A stretch of DNA of 64,000 bases from Candidatus Rokuibacteriota bacterium (GTDB taxonomy: Bacteria > Methylomirabilota > Methylomirabilia > Rokubacteriales > CSP1-6), in assembly GCA_003220535.1 (NCBI GenBank), contig QHSU01000057.1, positions 270,475 to 334,474 on the forward strand. The letters are read 5' to 3'. Shown piece after piece: positions 52,771 to 62,218 of this stretch; positions within the stretch are counted from its first letter, which is position 1, and the number at the start of each line of letters is the position of its first letter. Under the pieces are notes generated by a model that did no database searches, was not told the origin of the DNA, and was given only the letters and a program-made list of their open reading frames with translations. Position numbers and translations under genes: made by a program.

Positions 52771-53706
52771 TTATCGTGGAGCGGGTGTGTACTTTCCGGT
52801 CAGTTGCGGTGTCGTGCCCTCGAGTTTTTTCTCCTGCCGGTCCAGCCGGGTCTCCCGGCCCCAGGTGCGCTTGAGATCGTCCCGGATGTTGAAACGCAGG
52901 CGGCCGAGCTTCTCCGTCTCGATCTCGACCCGGTCCCCGTTTTGGAATCCGCTCAGACCGCGATGGTTCGTGCCCGTCGCGATGATGTCGCCGGGGTCGA
53001 GCGTATGGATCGAGGTGACCCACTCGATGCAGCGCGGAATCTTGTGGGCCATGTCGCTCGTGTTGTAGTTCTGCTTGAGCTCGCTGTTCACCCAGAGCTT
53101 CACCTGTAGATGGTGCGGATCGGGGATCTCGTCGGCTGTCACGATGTACGGCCCGATCGGGCAGAAGGTGTCACGCGACTTCATCTGGTAGAAGGTGTTG
53201 CCACTCGGCGGCAGGCCACGGGCCGAGCCGTCGATGAAGTTCGTGTACCCGAAGATGTAGCTCATCGCCTGGCCGCCGCTGACCGCCGTCGCGCGCTTGC
53301 CGATGACGAGCGCGACCTCGGCCTCACCTTCGAAGATCGTCGCGGGCACGTCGGGGAGCACCATGGTGTCGCCGTCACCGATGACGGAGTTCGGCGACTT
53401 GTGGAATGCGTTGATGGGTGCCGGCTCGGAGCGAGTTCCGTCTTCCATGTAGTTCACGGCCATGGCGACGACGTTGTACGGCTTCGGCAGGGGGGGTCTG
53501 ATCCTGACCTGGCTGACCGGTTTGCCCTGGCCGCGGGCGGCCGCGCTCTCCAGGCGTCCTTTGTAGTCGGCGAACCGCTCGATCAAACCGCTGATCAGGT
53601 TGTGCGGTCCGGTATGCGGGATGTCCTTCACCGTGTCCGACACGTCGACCACGGCGTCGCCCGTGAGCACACCCAGCTTGAAGTCGTCGAAGAAAAGTAG
53701 CTTCAT
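52771..53706 (-). CDS. Fumarylacetoacetate hydrolase (FAH)-family protein
   Basis: 311 residues. Metal-binding Glu-x-Glu in [16 protein letters not shown] and Asp in [13 protein letters not shown] fit the FAH C-terminal domain. [20 protein letters not shown] and [20 protein letters not shown] (the latter like the GT-x-x-G motif) complete it. Such enzymes hydrolyse fumarylpyruvate or acylpyruvates, or hydrate/decarboxylate 2-oxo acids, at the end of aromatic ring-cleavage routes. It fits the nearby hydroxylases, though no ring-cleavage dioxygenase is visible. Confidence 0.9.
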   Translation of the reverse strand: MKLLFFDDFKLGVLTGDAVVDVSDTVKDIPHTGPHNLISGLIERFADYKGRLESAAARGQGKPVSQVRIRPPLPKPYNVVAMAVNYMEDGTRSEPAPINAFHKSPNSVIGDGDTMVLPDVPATIFEGEAEVALVIGKRATAVSGGQAMSYIFGYTNFIDGSARGLPPSGNTFYQMKSRDTFCPIGPYIVTADEIPDPHHLQVKLWVNSELKQNYNTSDMAHKIPRCIEWVTSIHTLDPGDIIATGTNHRGLSGFQNGDRVEIETEKLGRLRFNIRDDLKRTWGRETRLDRQEKKLEGTTPQLTGKYTPAPR

Positions 53707-53830
53707 GATTCCCCTCCTGCAGGTTGGTCTGACGCCAGGACTATAGCAGCGTTCACGTTGACGGGCCCGGGCTCCTGGCTTAGCCTGCTCGCACCGTTTT
53801 CCCAGCGCTCCTTTGTCATAGCCGCGCCGC

Positions 53831-53870
53831 GGCCGGCAGGGCCCCAGCCCCGCGACGGCCTGCGGCGCGC
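53831..53870 (+). repeat. 40-bp dispersed GC-rich repeat, copy 2
   Basis: Partner of 52726-52765 (36/40 identity). It lies just upstream of the ribosome site (AGGGAGG) and ATG of the serine hydrolase, so it is in that gene's leader. Confidence 0.65.
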
Positions 53871-53888
53871 ACCACAGGGAGGTCCGCC

Positions 53889-55157
53889 ATGGCGAGATTC
53901 GTGGCCCTCGTCAACGCACTCATCGGCATCTTCCTCGCGACCCTCGCGTGGGCCGACGCCCTGCCTACGGCCAAGCCCGAAGAGGTCGGGCTCTCCTCCG
54001 AGCGGCTCGGCCGCGCCACCCAGGTGCTGAAGTCCGAGGCCGCGCGGGGCCAGTACCCGGGCGCGGTCGCCCTGGTCGCGCGCAAGGGGAAGATCGCCTA
54101 CTTCGAGAGCGTCGGCCAGCGCGACCCGTCAGCGGGCGCGCCGATGTCCAAGGATGCGATCTTCCGCCTCTACTCGATGACCAAGCCGTTCACCTCGGTC
54201 GCTGTCATGATGCTCGTCGAGGAGGGGCGGCTGGTCCTGAGCGACCCCGTCTCGAAGTATCTCCCTCAGCTGGCAAATCTTCAGGTCAGCGTTCCCCGGT
54301 TCGACCCCGACACCGGCAAGGCAGTGTACGCTCTCGTGCCGGCCGAGCGCCAGATGACGATTCAGGATCTGCTGCGGCACACCTCGGGCCTGGTGTACGG
54401 AGGCTTCACGGGCCACGCCCAGGTCAAGGAGCTCTACGCCAAAGCCGGGGTCGACTGGCGCGACGTCACCCCGACCGAGCAGCTCGAGCGGCTCGCGAAG
54501 GTGCCGTTGGCCCACCAGCCCGGGAGCGCCTGGGAGTACAGCCTTTCGACCGACGTGTTGGGCCGCGTGGTCGAGGCGGTCTCGGGAACTACCCTCGGCA
54601 AGTTCCTCGCGGAGCGCATCTTCGCCCCGCTCAAGATGACCGACACGGCATTCCTCGTGCCGAAGGACAAGATTGGCCGTCTGGCGCAGCCGTTCGCGAC
54701 GGACAAGGCGACGGGCAAGCCGATCGAGCTGCTCGACGTCACGTCGGCGCAGAAGAATGACGCGGGGGGCGCCGGCTCCGCCGGGACCATGGGGGACTAC
54801 GCGCGCTTTTGCCAAATGCTGCTCAACGGCGGCCATCTCGACGGCGTCAGGTTGCTGAGCCGTGCCACCGTGAGCCACATGACGTCGGATCATCTCGGTG
54901 ACATCAAGATCGCGGGCACACTCGCGCGCGGCTACACGTTCGGGCTCGGATTCGCGATCCGGAAAGAAACGGGACTCAACGCGGTGCCCGGCTCGGCCGG
55001 CGAGTACACGTGGGGCGGGGCCGCGGGGACCGGGTTCTGGATCGATCCGAAGGAGCAGATGGTTGTCATCCTGATGACCCAGAATCAACCCGGGCCTGCG
55101 AGAGGCTACGACCGACAGCTGTTCCGGCAGGTCGTGCAGCAGGCGGTCATCGACTGA
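53889..55157 (+). CDS. Beta-lactamase-fold serine hydrolase (class C/EstB-like), exported
   Basis: 422 residues with a signal peptide (MARFVALVNALIGIFLATLA, cleavage after WADA). S-x-x-K is FRLYSMTKPFTS. The Y-x-[NS] equivalent is WEYSLSTDV. The C-terminal GG-x-TG region reads WGGAAGTGFWIDPKE. Family members are esterases, D-aminopeptidases and class C beta-lactamases; the WIDP ending suits the esterase branch. AGGGAGG precedes the ATG. Confidence 0.88.
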   Translation: MARFVALVNALIGIFLATLAWADALPTAKPEEVGLSSERLGRATQVLKSEAARGQYPGAVALVARKGKIAYFESVGQRDPSAGAPMSKDAIFRLYSMTKPFTSVAVMMLVEEGRLVLSDPVSKYLPQLANLQVSVPRFDPDTGKAVYALVPAERQMTIQDLLRHTSGLVYGGFTGHAQVKELYAKAGVDWRDVTPTEQLERLAKVPLAHQPGSAWEYSLSTDVLGRVVEAVSGTTLGKFLAERIFAPLKMTDTAFLVPKDKIGRLAQPFATDKATGKPIELLDVTSAQKNDAGGAGSAGTMGDYARFCQMLLNGGHLDGVRLLSRATVSHMTSDHLGDIKIAGTLARGYTFGLGFAIRKETGLNAVPGSAGEYTWGGAAGTGFWIDPKEQMVVILMTQNQPGPARGYDRQLFRQVVQQAVID

Positions 55158-55258
55158 CGCGCGCATCCTAGCAGAAGCCGCCGTCGCGGGGCGTCGTGGC
55201 CGTGGCCTGGACAAGGCAGAGGCCACGTCCTATCCTCGCCGGGCGAGGAGGTGCGCGC

Positions 55259-56386
55259 ATGCAGGGACGTGTCGCAGTGCTCAAGGCCTACGGCGGCGAG
55301 TTCGAGCTCCGCGAATACCCGGTGCCCGACCCCGAGCCCGGCGCGATCTTGATCCGCCTGTCGCGCGCCGGGGTGTGCGGGTCCGATCTCCACATCTGGC
55401 GCGGCGAGATGAAGGAAATCTACGGCCCGCTCCCGCGTGACCTCACGTTCGGTCACGAGATGTGCGGGCGCGTCGCGCGTCTCGGCACGGGCGTCTCGGT
55501 GGACTCCTCCGGCCAGCCGCTCCACGAGGGCGACCGGGTCGCGTTCGTGTACTTTTTCCCGTGCGGCCGTTGTCCGGTGTGTCTGCGGGGTGAGATGGGC
55601 AGCTGCCCGCGGAAAGGCCGCGCCAACCGGGTGGCCGGGACGCCGCCCTACTTCAACAACGCGTACGGCGACTACTACTACCTCCGGCCCGGCGCGGCGG
55701 TGTTCCGCATTCCGGACGAGATCTCCGACGACATCGCCACGCCGGCCAATTGCGCCCTCGCCCAGGTGCTCTACGGGCTCACGCGCGCGGGCCTCCGCCA
55801 GGGCGACACCGCCGTGATCCAGGGCGCCGGGGGTCTCGGCCTGAACGCGGTCGCGGTGGCCCGTGACATGGGCGCCGACCGCGTCATCGTGCTCGACCGC
55901 GTGGCCGCACGCCTCGAGCTGGCGCGCGCCTTCGGCGCCGACCACGCGCTGAGCCTCGTCGATCTGGCGACGCCCGAGCGCCGCATCGAGGCGGTCATGG
56001 ATCTCACGGAGGGATTCGGCGCCGACGTCGTCGCGGATTTCGTCGGCTACCCCGAGGTCGTGCCCGAAGGGCTCCGGATGCTGCGGGGCGGCGGCTGCTA
56101 TCTCGAAGTAGGCTCGATCGCGCCGGGCAACGTCTTCTCGTACGACGCCACGGCCCTCGTGCGCGGCAACGCGCGTCTCGTGGCCACCTCCAATTACTCG
56201 CCCTGGGCGCTCGCCCAGGCGCTCGCGTTCGTCCGCCGCAATCTCGGACGCTTCCCCTTCGAGCGCCTCGTGTCCCACGTGTTCCCGCTGGCCCGGATCA
56301 CCGAGGCGTTCCAGCAGGCGGACTGGATGCAGCGCGGCGGCGACGGTCTGCGCATTTCGCGCGCGGCCCTGTCGATGACGGACTGA
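55259..56386 (+). CDS. Zinc-binding alcohol dehydrogenase (MDR family)
   Basis: 375 residues. Catalytic zinc ligands are in VCGSDLH (Cys) and FGHEMCGRV (His-Glu). Structural zinc is reduced: FPCGRCPVCLRGEMGSC keeps four Cys. NAD motif GAGGLGLNAVAVARDMGA is intact. ATG 55259 has GAGGAGG upstream. It forms an operon with an LLM oxidoreductase and an SDR, so probably acts on the same compound. Confidence 0.9.
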   Translation: MQGRVAVLKAYGGEFELREYPVPDPEPGAILIRLSRAGVCGSDLHIWRGEMKEIYGPLPRDLTFGHEMCGRVARLGTGVSVDSSGQPLHEGDRVAFVYFFPCGRCPVCLRGEMGSCPRKGRANRVAGTPPYFNNAYGDYYYLRPGAAVFRIPDEISDDIATPANCALAQVLYGLTRAGLRQGDTAVIQGAGGLGLNAVAVARDMGADRVIVLDRVAARLELARAFGADHALSLVDLATPERRIEAVMDLTEGFGADVVADFVGYPEVVPEGLRMLRGGGCYLEVGSIAPGNVFSYDATALVRGNARLVATSNYSPWALAQALAFVRRNLGRFPFERLVSHVFPLARITEAFQQADWMQRGGDGLRISRAALSMTD

Positions 56387-56414
56387 GAGCGGCGCGCTCA
56401 AGGAGCTCCCGGCC

Positions 56415-57464
56415 ATGGCCCAACCTGTTCAAGTGTCGCTGCGGATTCCTGGCACGTCGCCGATGTCGGAGCTGATCCGGGTGATCCAGGACGTCGAAAC
56501 CGCCGGCTTCGACGGCGCCGGGATCCTGGACAGCCAGCTCCTGTGTCGCGACACCTTCGTCACCCTGGGACAGGCGGCCAGCCACACGTCGCGGCTGACG
56601 CTGTTCCCAGCGGTGACCAACCCGTTCTCGCGGCACGTCTCGGTGCTGGCCGGCGCGATCCAGACGGTGGCCGAGCTGGCGCCGGGGCGCACCCGGGTCG
56701 TGATGGGGACCGGCTACACCTCGGCGAGCACGATCGGCCGCAAGCCGGCGACGCTCGCCGAGATGCGCGAGTGCATCATGGCGCTGCGGAAGCTGCTGGC
56801 CGGCGAGGCCGTGGACTTTCACGGTACGCCCGGGCGCCTGGCCTATGCCGCGGGCCGGCCGGTGCCGCTCTTGATGGCGGCGTCGGGGCCGAAGGCCATC
56901 GAGCTGGCGGGCGAAGTCGCCGACGGCGTGATGCTACTGGTCGGCTTCCATCGCGGCATCGTCGACGCGGTGCTGACACATCTGGAGAAGGGCGCGCGCC
57001 GGAGCGGTCGCCGTCTGGAGGACCTCGAGATCGTCTGGGCGGTTCGCACGGGCATGGCGGCGACGATGGCCGAGGCGCGGCGGCAGGCGCGACCGACGGT
57101 CGTGCACCAGGGCATCATGCGGGTGCATTCGCGCTGGCTCGAGCACACCAAGCTGTCGATCCCGCACTTCGACATCCCCCCGAGCGTCTGGAACATCTAC
57201 CCCGACCTCTCGCACGCGCAGGACTGGGAGCAGGCGATCGCGGCCACGTCGTTCGTGCCGGACGAGGTCATTGCCGAGCTCTGCGATGCCCTGGGCCTTG
57301 TGGGCACGCCGGAGCACTGCGCTCGACGCATCGTCGAGATGACGACCGCTGGCGTCAGGAGCCTCTACGTCATGGCCTTCCAGACGTTCGTGGGGCCGGA
57401 GCAGGAGATCCGGGCGTTCCGTGACGAGGTGTTCCCCAGGCTGAAGGCCGCCGGATACCGCTGA
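56415..57464 (+). CDS. LLM-class flavin-dependent oxidoreductase
   Basis: 349 residues, luciferase-like TIM barrel of the F420/FMN reductase type: RVVMGTGYTSASTIGRKPAT, PLLMAASGPKAIELAGEVAD-GVML and VGTPEHCARRIVEMTTAGV. The typical length suggests a tetrahydromethanopterin reductase-like protein. Whether it uses FMN or F420 cannot be said. It follows the dehydrogenase by 28 bases and precedes the SDR by 9. Confidence 0.88.
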   Translation: MAQPVQVSLRIPGTSPMSELIRVIQDVETAGFDGAGILDSQLLCRDTFVTLGQAASHTSRLTLFPAVTNPFSRHVSVLAGAIQTVAELAPGRTRVVMGTGYTSASTIGRKPATLAEMRECIMALRKLLAGEAVDFHGTPGRLAYAAGRPVPLLMAASGPKAIELAGEVADGVMLLVGFHRGIVDAVLTHLEKGARRSGRRLEDLEIVWAVRTGMAATMAEARRQARPTVVHQGIMRVHSRWLEHTKLSIPHFDIPPSVWNIYPDLSHAQDWEQAIAATSFVPDEVIAELCDALGLVGTPEHCARRIVEMTTAGVRSLYVMAFQTFVGPEQEIRAFRDEVFPRLKAAGYR

Positions 57465-57473
57465 GACGAGGCG

Positions 57474-58250
57474 ATGAGCGGCGCCAAGCTGCAGGGAAGG
57501 ACCGCGCTCATCACCGGGGCCAGCCGCAACATCGGCCGCGCGATCGCGCTCGCGTTCGCCGCCGAGGGCGCCGATCTCGTGCTGAACACACGGGCCAACG
57601 CCGAGGAGCTGGAAGCGGTCGCGGCCGAGTGCCGGAAGGCTGGCGTGCGCGCGCTTGCCGTGCTCGCCGACGTCGCCGATGCGGCCGCCGTCGAGTCCAT
57701 GGTGAGACGAGGGCTCGCGGAGCTCGGCGCGATCGACATCGTCGTGAGCAACGCCGCGATCCGTCCCCACAAGGCCCTGACCGAGACGTCGCTCGAGGAA
57801 TGGCACCGGGTGCTCGACGTGAACCTGAACTCCGCGTTCTACCTGGCGCGCGCCATCGTCCCCTCGATGAAGGAGCGCCGACGCGGAAGCATCATCGCCA
57901 TCGGCGGGCAGTCCAGCTTGACCAGCCGGCCCAACACGGCCGCCGTGACCACAGCCAAGACAGGGCTGCTGGGTCTCGTACGCGCGCTCGCCGCCGAGCT
58001 CGGGCCGTTCGGCGTCCGCGTCAACATGGTAGCGCCTGGGTTCATCGACACGGAGCGCCGCTACGCCGAGTGGTACCCGGAGTTCCAGCAAGCACCGCCG
58101 GGCGCGCCCGAGCAGCTCGGGCAGATCCCGCTTCGCCGCCTCGGCCGTCCCGAGGACATCGCCGACGCCTGCCTCTTCCTTGCCTCCGACGCCTCCGCCT
58201 ACGTCACCGGCGACGTGATTCGCGTCATGGGCGGACGCGTGATCGGCTGA
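57474..58250 (+). CDS. Short-chain dehydrogenase/reductase-like protein lacking canonical Ser and Tyr
   Basis: 258 residues with the cofactor motif ITGASRNIGRAIALAF, NAA in IVVSNAAIRPHKALT and the C-terminal LASDASAYVTGDVIRVMGG. At the active site, where FabG has Ser, Tyr and Lys, the alignment gives Gly145, Val158 and Lys162 (GGQSSLTSRPN, then VTTAKTG). Only the Lys remains. It may use another mechanism, be inactive or act as a partner of the LLM enzyme. Confidence 0.85.
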   Translation: MSGAKLQGRTALITGASRNIGRAIALAFAAEGADLVLNTRANAEELEAVAAECRKAGVRALAVLADVADAAAVESMVRRGLAELGAIDIVVSNAAIRPHKALTETSLEEWHRVLDVNLNSAFYLARAIVPSMKERRRGSIIAIGGQSSLTSRPNTAAVTTAKTGLLGLVRALAAELGPFGVRVNMVAPGFIDTERRYAEWYPEFQQAPPGAPEQLGQIPLRRLGRPEDIADACLFLASDASAYVTGDVIRVMGGRVIG

Positions 58251-58295
58251 CGCGGGCCTCACTCAGCTCGGAAGATCGCGGAGCTCGTGTGACGG

Positions 58296-59165
58296 TCAGC
58301 GCCCGGAGAGGGCGGTGATCAAGTAGACACCGAGGACGATGAGGAGCGTGCCCAGGATCACGCGGCCGCTCAGCGTCTCGACGTCTCGCAGGAAGAACGG
58401 GGCCAGGAAGAGGACGAAGATCGGCGCCGTCCCGTAGAGGGGCGCGACGATGCTCACCGTGCCCAGGCTGAGCGCCACCACATTCATGAACACGCCGGCG
58501 TTCTCCAGGAGGCCCGCGGCCGTGAAGTGGGCGAGGCTCCGGCCGCGACAGACCATGACCTCCGGCCGCCCGGACGCCAGCAGGAACGCGGTGAACGCGA
58601 CGAGGGCCGTCGTCACGTTGATCGCGGAGCCCACGACCGCCCCCGTGCCGCTCAAGCCGAGCTTCCTCAAGACCGCCACGACGCCGAAGCACACGGCCGA
58701 CAGCAACGGGAGCGCGAGCTGCCCGGACCGGAAGCCGAGGCGCTTGCCACCGATCGAGAGCAGCGTGGTCCCCGCCACGATCACGACTGTGCCCACCACG
58801 ATCGGCAGCGTGATGCGCTCGCCGAGCAGCGCGATGGCCAGCGCGGAGGCGACGAACGGATTCAGGTTGATGAGGGCGGCGGCGATCGAGGCGCCGACCT
58901 TCTCGATCGCGAAGAACCTGAGAAGGCGTCCGCCCACGGTGCCGATCAGGCCGGCGAGGACGAAGAAGAGGGCTCCCCTGGTCGACACGTGGCCGAGCCC
59001 GGTGAAGATGACCGCGGCCCAGAGGCCTATCGTTCCGACGACGAGGTTGATCCAGAACCCCGCGTATGGCTCGCTGCCGCGGAGGCCCTGCCGGATGAAG
59101 ATCGTAGCGGCCGCCGAGCAGAGCGCGCCGGCGAGCGCGAGGATGTGCATGGTCTGTGGCATCAT
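58296..59165 (-). CDS. EamA/DMT-superfamily transporter
   Basis: 289 residues, ten predicted helices in two EamA repeats: the first ends LNPFVASALAIALLGERITL, the second FVLFLAPFFLRDVETLSGRV. Glu/Arg after the fourth and ninth helices is typical. Such proteins export amino acids or metabolites. Divergent from the binding protein at 59197 (31 bases between). Confidence 0.86.
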   Translation of the reverse strand: MMPQTMHILALAGALCSAAATIFIRQGLRGSEPYAGFWINLVVGTIGLWAAVIFTGLGHVSTRGALFFVLAGLIGTVGGRLLRFFAIEKVGASIAAALINLNPFVASALAIALLGERITLPIVVGTVVIVAGTTLLSIGGKRLGFRSGQLALPLLSAVCFGVVAVLRKLGLSGTGAVVGSAINVTTALVAFTAFLLASGRPEVMVCRGRSLAHFTAAGLLENAGVFMNVVALSLGTVSIVAPLYGTAPIFVLFLAPFFLRDVETLSGRVILGTLLIVLGVYLITALSGR

Positions 59166-59196
59166 GGGGCGACGTCCATCCTACTCGGAGGTGCCC

Positions 59197-60741
59197 ATGA
59201 GGCGCTTCATCATTCGGCTCGGCGTCGTCGTCGCGACTTGCGGGGTCCTGCTCGGAACTTCACGGCCGGTGACGGCCGCGCCCGAAGGCACGGTAACGTG
59301 GGGAGTCCACATCACGCTCGCCTCCCGCTGGCTCGACCCGGCGGAGACCGAGGGAATCATCACGCCGTTCATGGTGCTCTACGCGCTCCACGACGCGCTG
59401 GTGAAGCCGATGCCAGCCGGATGGAACACGCCGAGCCTGGCCGAGTCGTGGAGCCAGTCGAAGGACGGGCTGACGTACGAGTTCGTCCTCCGCAAGGGGG
59501 TCAAGTTCCACAACGGCGACCCGGTGACGGCGGACGACGTGAAGTTCTCGTTCGAGCGGTACCGCGGCTCGGGCGCGAAGGCGCTCAAGGATCGGGTGCG
59601 GGAGGTCCAGATCGTCGATCCGGGCCGCGTGCGCTTCGTGCTCAAGGACCCGTGGCCAGATTTCATGACGTTCTACGGCACCTCGGCCACCGGAAGCGGC
59701 TGGATCGTGCCGAAGAAGTACGTCGAGAAGGTGGGCGACGACGGCTTCAAAAAGGCGCCGATCGGCGCCGGGCCGTACCGCTTCGTGAGCTTCAATCCGG
59801 GCGTCGAGCTGGTCCTGGAGGCGTACGAGGGCTACTGGCGCAAGACGCCCAGCGTCAAGCGGCTCGTGCTCCGCAGCCTCCCCGAGGAGACCACGCGGGC
59901 CGCCGCGCTCAAGAAGGGCGAGGTGGATATCTCCTACCTCCTGACCGGCCCCGTCGCCGAAGACGTTCGGCGAACGCCGGGATTCAAGCTGACAGCGCCG
60001 AGCCAGGCGAGCGGCGTCTTCTGGCTCGACATCCCCGATCAATGGGATCCGAAATCGCCGTGGCATGACCGGCGCGTGCGCCTGGCCGCCAGTCACGCCA
60101 TCGACCGGAACGCGCTCAACCAGGCCGAGACCCTTGGCTTCTCGAAGCCGACCGGCGGCGTCATCCCCCGGGCCTTCGAGTTCTCGAAGCCGTTCGAGCC
60201 GCACGCCTTCGATCCCGCGCGCGCCAAACAGCTCTTGACCGAAGCCGGCTATCCCAACGGCTTCGACGCCGGCGACTTCTACCCGTGGCCGCCCTACACC
60301 TCGATGGGCGAGGCGCTGGCCTCCTATCTGCAGACCGTCGGCATCCGGTCACGCATCCGCACGATGGAACGCGCGACGCTCACCACGGCGTGGCGCGAGA
60401 AGAAGCTGAAGGGTGTGATCGTCGGCATCACGGGCGCGGCGGGCAATGCGGCGACGCGCCTCGAGGCGTACGTCAGCAAGGACGGCGTCTACACCTCCGG
60501 CGTCATTCCCGAGGTCGAGGACCTCTTTCAGCGCCAGGCGCGCGAGCTGGACGCGAAGAAGCGTGAGGCCTTGATCCACCAGATCCAGCAGATCCTCCAC
60601 GATCGGGTGACGCAAATCCCGATTTATGAGCTGGCGTTCATCTGGGGCATCGGTCCCCGCCTCGAAGAGCCGGGGATCAGTCTCATCAAGGGCTATGCGT
60701 ACTCCGCCCCGTACGAGGACCTGAAGCTCAAGCGCCCTTAA
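59197..60741 (+). CDS. Family 5 peptide-type ABC substrate-binding protein (third copy)
   Basis: 514 residues. Signal peptide MRRFIIRLGVVVATCGVLLG with cleavage near VTAAPEG. SBP_bac_5 motifs SWSQSKDGLTYEFVLRKGVK-FHNGD, TADDVKFSFERY and APIGAGPYRFVSF. CGGAGG precedes ATG 59197; the much longer open frame is a shadow of the DMT gene. No permease or ATPase is adjacent. Converges with the next gene, with a 4-base overlap. Confidence 0.9.
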   Translation: MRRFIIRLGVVVATCGVLLGTSRPVTAAPEGTVTWGVHITLASRWLDPAETEGIITPFMVLYALHDALVKPMPAGWNTPSLAESWSQSKDGLTYEFVLRKGVKFHNGDPVTADDVKFSFERYRGSGAKALKDRVREVQIVDPGRVRFVLKDPWPDFMTFYGTSATGSGWIVPKKYVEKVGDDGFKKAPIGAGPYRFVSFNPGVELVLEAYEGYWRKTPSVKRLVLRSLPEETTRAAALKKGEVDISYLLTGPVAEDVRRTPGFKLTAPSQASGVFWLDIPDQWDPKSPWHDRRVRLAASHAIDRNALNQAETLGFSKPTGGVIPRAFEFSKPFEPHAFDPARAKQLLTEAGYPNGFDAGDFYPWPPYTSMGEALASYLQTVGIRSRIRTMERATLTTAWREKKLKGVIVGITGAAGNAATRLEAYVSKDGVYTSGVIPEVEDLFQRQARELDAKKREALIHQIQQILHDRVTQIPIYELAFIWGIGPRLEEPGISLIKGYAYSAPYEDLKLKRP

Positions 60742-61553
60742 AACTCGAGGAACCCCTTGAGCGCGGCGAGGACCGCATCGGGGTTGTCCTCGTGCAGGGT
60801 GTGGACCGCGCGTGGAATCTCCGCGAAGCGGCCACGCGGAAGCTCTTTGGCCATGCGCTCGGCGACGTCGCGGTCGAGCACGGTGCTGCTCTCGCCACGC
60901 AACACCAGGGTGGGCGGCGTGATGGCTCGGAGGACCGCCCACCAGTCGATGTCGAGCTGGGAGCGGCGCTCCTTGACGCTCGGGTGCCAGGCCCACACGA
61001 GCGCGCCGTCGGCACGCTGGCGGAGACTCGACGACGCGACCCACCGGTAGTAGTGGATCCCGGGATACGGGTTCCCGCGGTGCAGGTGCTGCGCGGCCTG
61101 CTCGATGCTCTCCCAGGTGTCGGGCTCGGGGGGCCCGGCCGGAGCGAGCGAGGCACGCTTGCTGACCTCCGGACCGATGTCGACGATGACCAGCTTCTGG
61201 ATCAGCTCCGGCCGCTTGGACGTGAAATAGATTGCATTCCGACCGCCCATCGAGAGCCCCACCAGGACGAGCGAAGTGAGGCCGAGCTGATCGATGACGC
61301 CGCCGATGTCGTCGAATGAAGCGATCGCGTTGTAGACCTCCGCCGGGTCGCTGTCACCATGCCCGCGCTGGTCGAGGGCGTAGACGTGGAAGTGCGGCTG
61401 GAGCGCGATGCTGAGCGTATCCCACGCGTGGGCGTGGCCCGTGAAGCCGTGCAGCAACAGCAGCGGGGTGCGCCCCTCGCCACCCCAGTCGAGGACGTGA
61501 AGTCGCAGGCCGTTGACCGTGAAGGTCCGATCCAGCGGGCGCAGGAGATTCAT
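60738..61553 (-). CDS. Alpha/beta hydrolase
   Basis: 271 residues. LLLLHGFTGHAHAWD is the oxyanion motif, VGLSMGGRNAIYF the nucleophile elbow, ALDQRGHGDSDP conserved, and the His lies in RAVHTLHEDNP. Starts at ATG 61553, where AAGGA is upstream. Related to 3-oxoadipate enol-lactonase and MhpC-like meta-cleavage hydrolases, which would suit aromatic degradation; not provable here. Confidence 0.85.
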   Translation of the reverse strand: MNLLRPLDRTFTVNGLRLHVLDWGGEGRTPLLLLHGFTGHAHAWDTLSIALQPHFHVYALDQRGHGDSDPAEVYNAIASFDDIGGVIDQLGLTSLVLVGLSMGGRNAIYFTSKRPELIQKLVIVDIGPEVSKRASLAPAGPPEPDTWESIEQAAQHLHRGNPYPGIHYYRWVASSSLRQRADGALVWAWHPSVKERRSQLDIDWWAVLRAITPPTLVLRGESSTVLDRDVAERMAKELPRGRFAEIPRAVHTLHEDNPDAVLAALKGFLEF

Positions 61554-61711
61554 CGCTGGCAATCCTTGTGTGTGTGTGCGGCAGCCGACGAGGCATTTAT
61601 GTCCGCGCACACTAGCAGCGCCCCCCGGGGGTGTCAATCGGCGCGAGGTGTCGCATCGAGAGGGAAGGGCGGCGGACGAGGAGGATTTTCGTGGACCGGA
61701 CAACGCCCGGG

Positions 61712-61732
61712 CGGCGGAGGAGGCTCCTCCGC
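61712..61732 (-). terminator. Hairpin between the DUF1344-like gene and the hydrolase
   Basis: Near-perfect inverted repeat GGCGGAGGAG/CTCCTCCGCC with a single central base, 14 bases after the DUF1344-like stop on the minus strand. No U-tract follows. The remaining part of the gap 61554-61746 shows nothing else. Confidence 0.45.
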
Positions 61733-61746
61733 CACCCGAGAGGCCC

Positions 61747-62022
61747 CTAGCGCGCCGGCATCACCGTGAACGACGTCGCGACCTTCTGCCCGTCCTTCTC
61801 TTCGTAGCTCGCCTTGACGTTCGCGCCCGGCTTCAGCGCCTGCTTCTCGACTGTCAAGGCGGGCGGGATCGTGATCTTCGTGCCGTCATCGAGGGTGACC
61901 ATGCGGCCACTCGGATCGACGCTCTTGATCTTCCCCTGGACATCGCCGGCCCAGGCCAGCGGCGTCAGCACCAGGACGACAGCGACGGCGACCAGTACCA
62001 GGACGCTGCTCGCTCTCTTCAT
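61747..62022 (-). CDS. Small exported protein, DUF1344-like
   Basis: 91 residues. The first 26 form a signal peptide (MKRASSVLVLVAVAVVLVLT...AWAG). The rest is a small beta domain: VQGKIKSVDPSGRMVTLDDG, TKITIPP, KPGANVKASYEEKDGQ and VATSF. This is the pattern of DUF1344 periplasmic proteins of unknown function. AGGAGGAG precedes ATG 62022. Confidence 0.8.
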   Translation of the reverse strand: MKRASSVLVLVAVAVVLVLTPLAWAGDVQGKIKSVDPSGRMVTLDDGTKITIPPALTVEKQALKPGANVKASYEEKDGQKVATSFTVMPAR

Positions 62023-62218
62023 CGAACTCCTCCTCGAGTGGGTGATTTCTACGCAGGGGCGGCGCGGCGACATGCCGCGTGGCATATCCCCCCGCGCTTA
62101 GGCAGCAATGCGCGTGCCCGCGCACGGGAAAAGCTGTACGCGTGCAAGTAACGGCAAGCGTTACCATGTCCATGATGAGCGCGCGGCCCTCGTCAGCAAC
62201 GACTGTCAGCGAGGGAAC

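Noticed and set aside
50900..53068. 722-codon plus-strand frame over the hydroxylase and aldo/keto reductase
   Set aside because: The minus strand encodes complete enzymes with all catalytic motifs; the plus frame has only low-complexity composition.
56449..56470. TGGCAC sequence as a third sigma-54 promoter
   Set aside because: No GC dinucleotide 10 bases after the GG, and it is within the LLM coding sequence.
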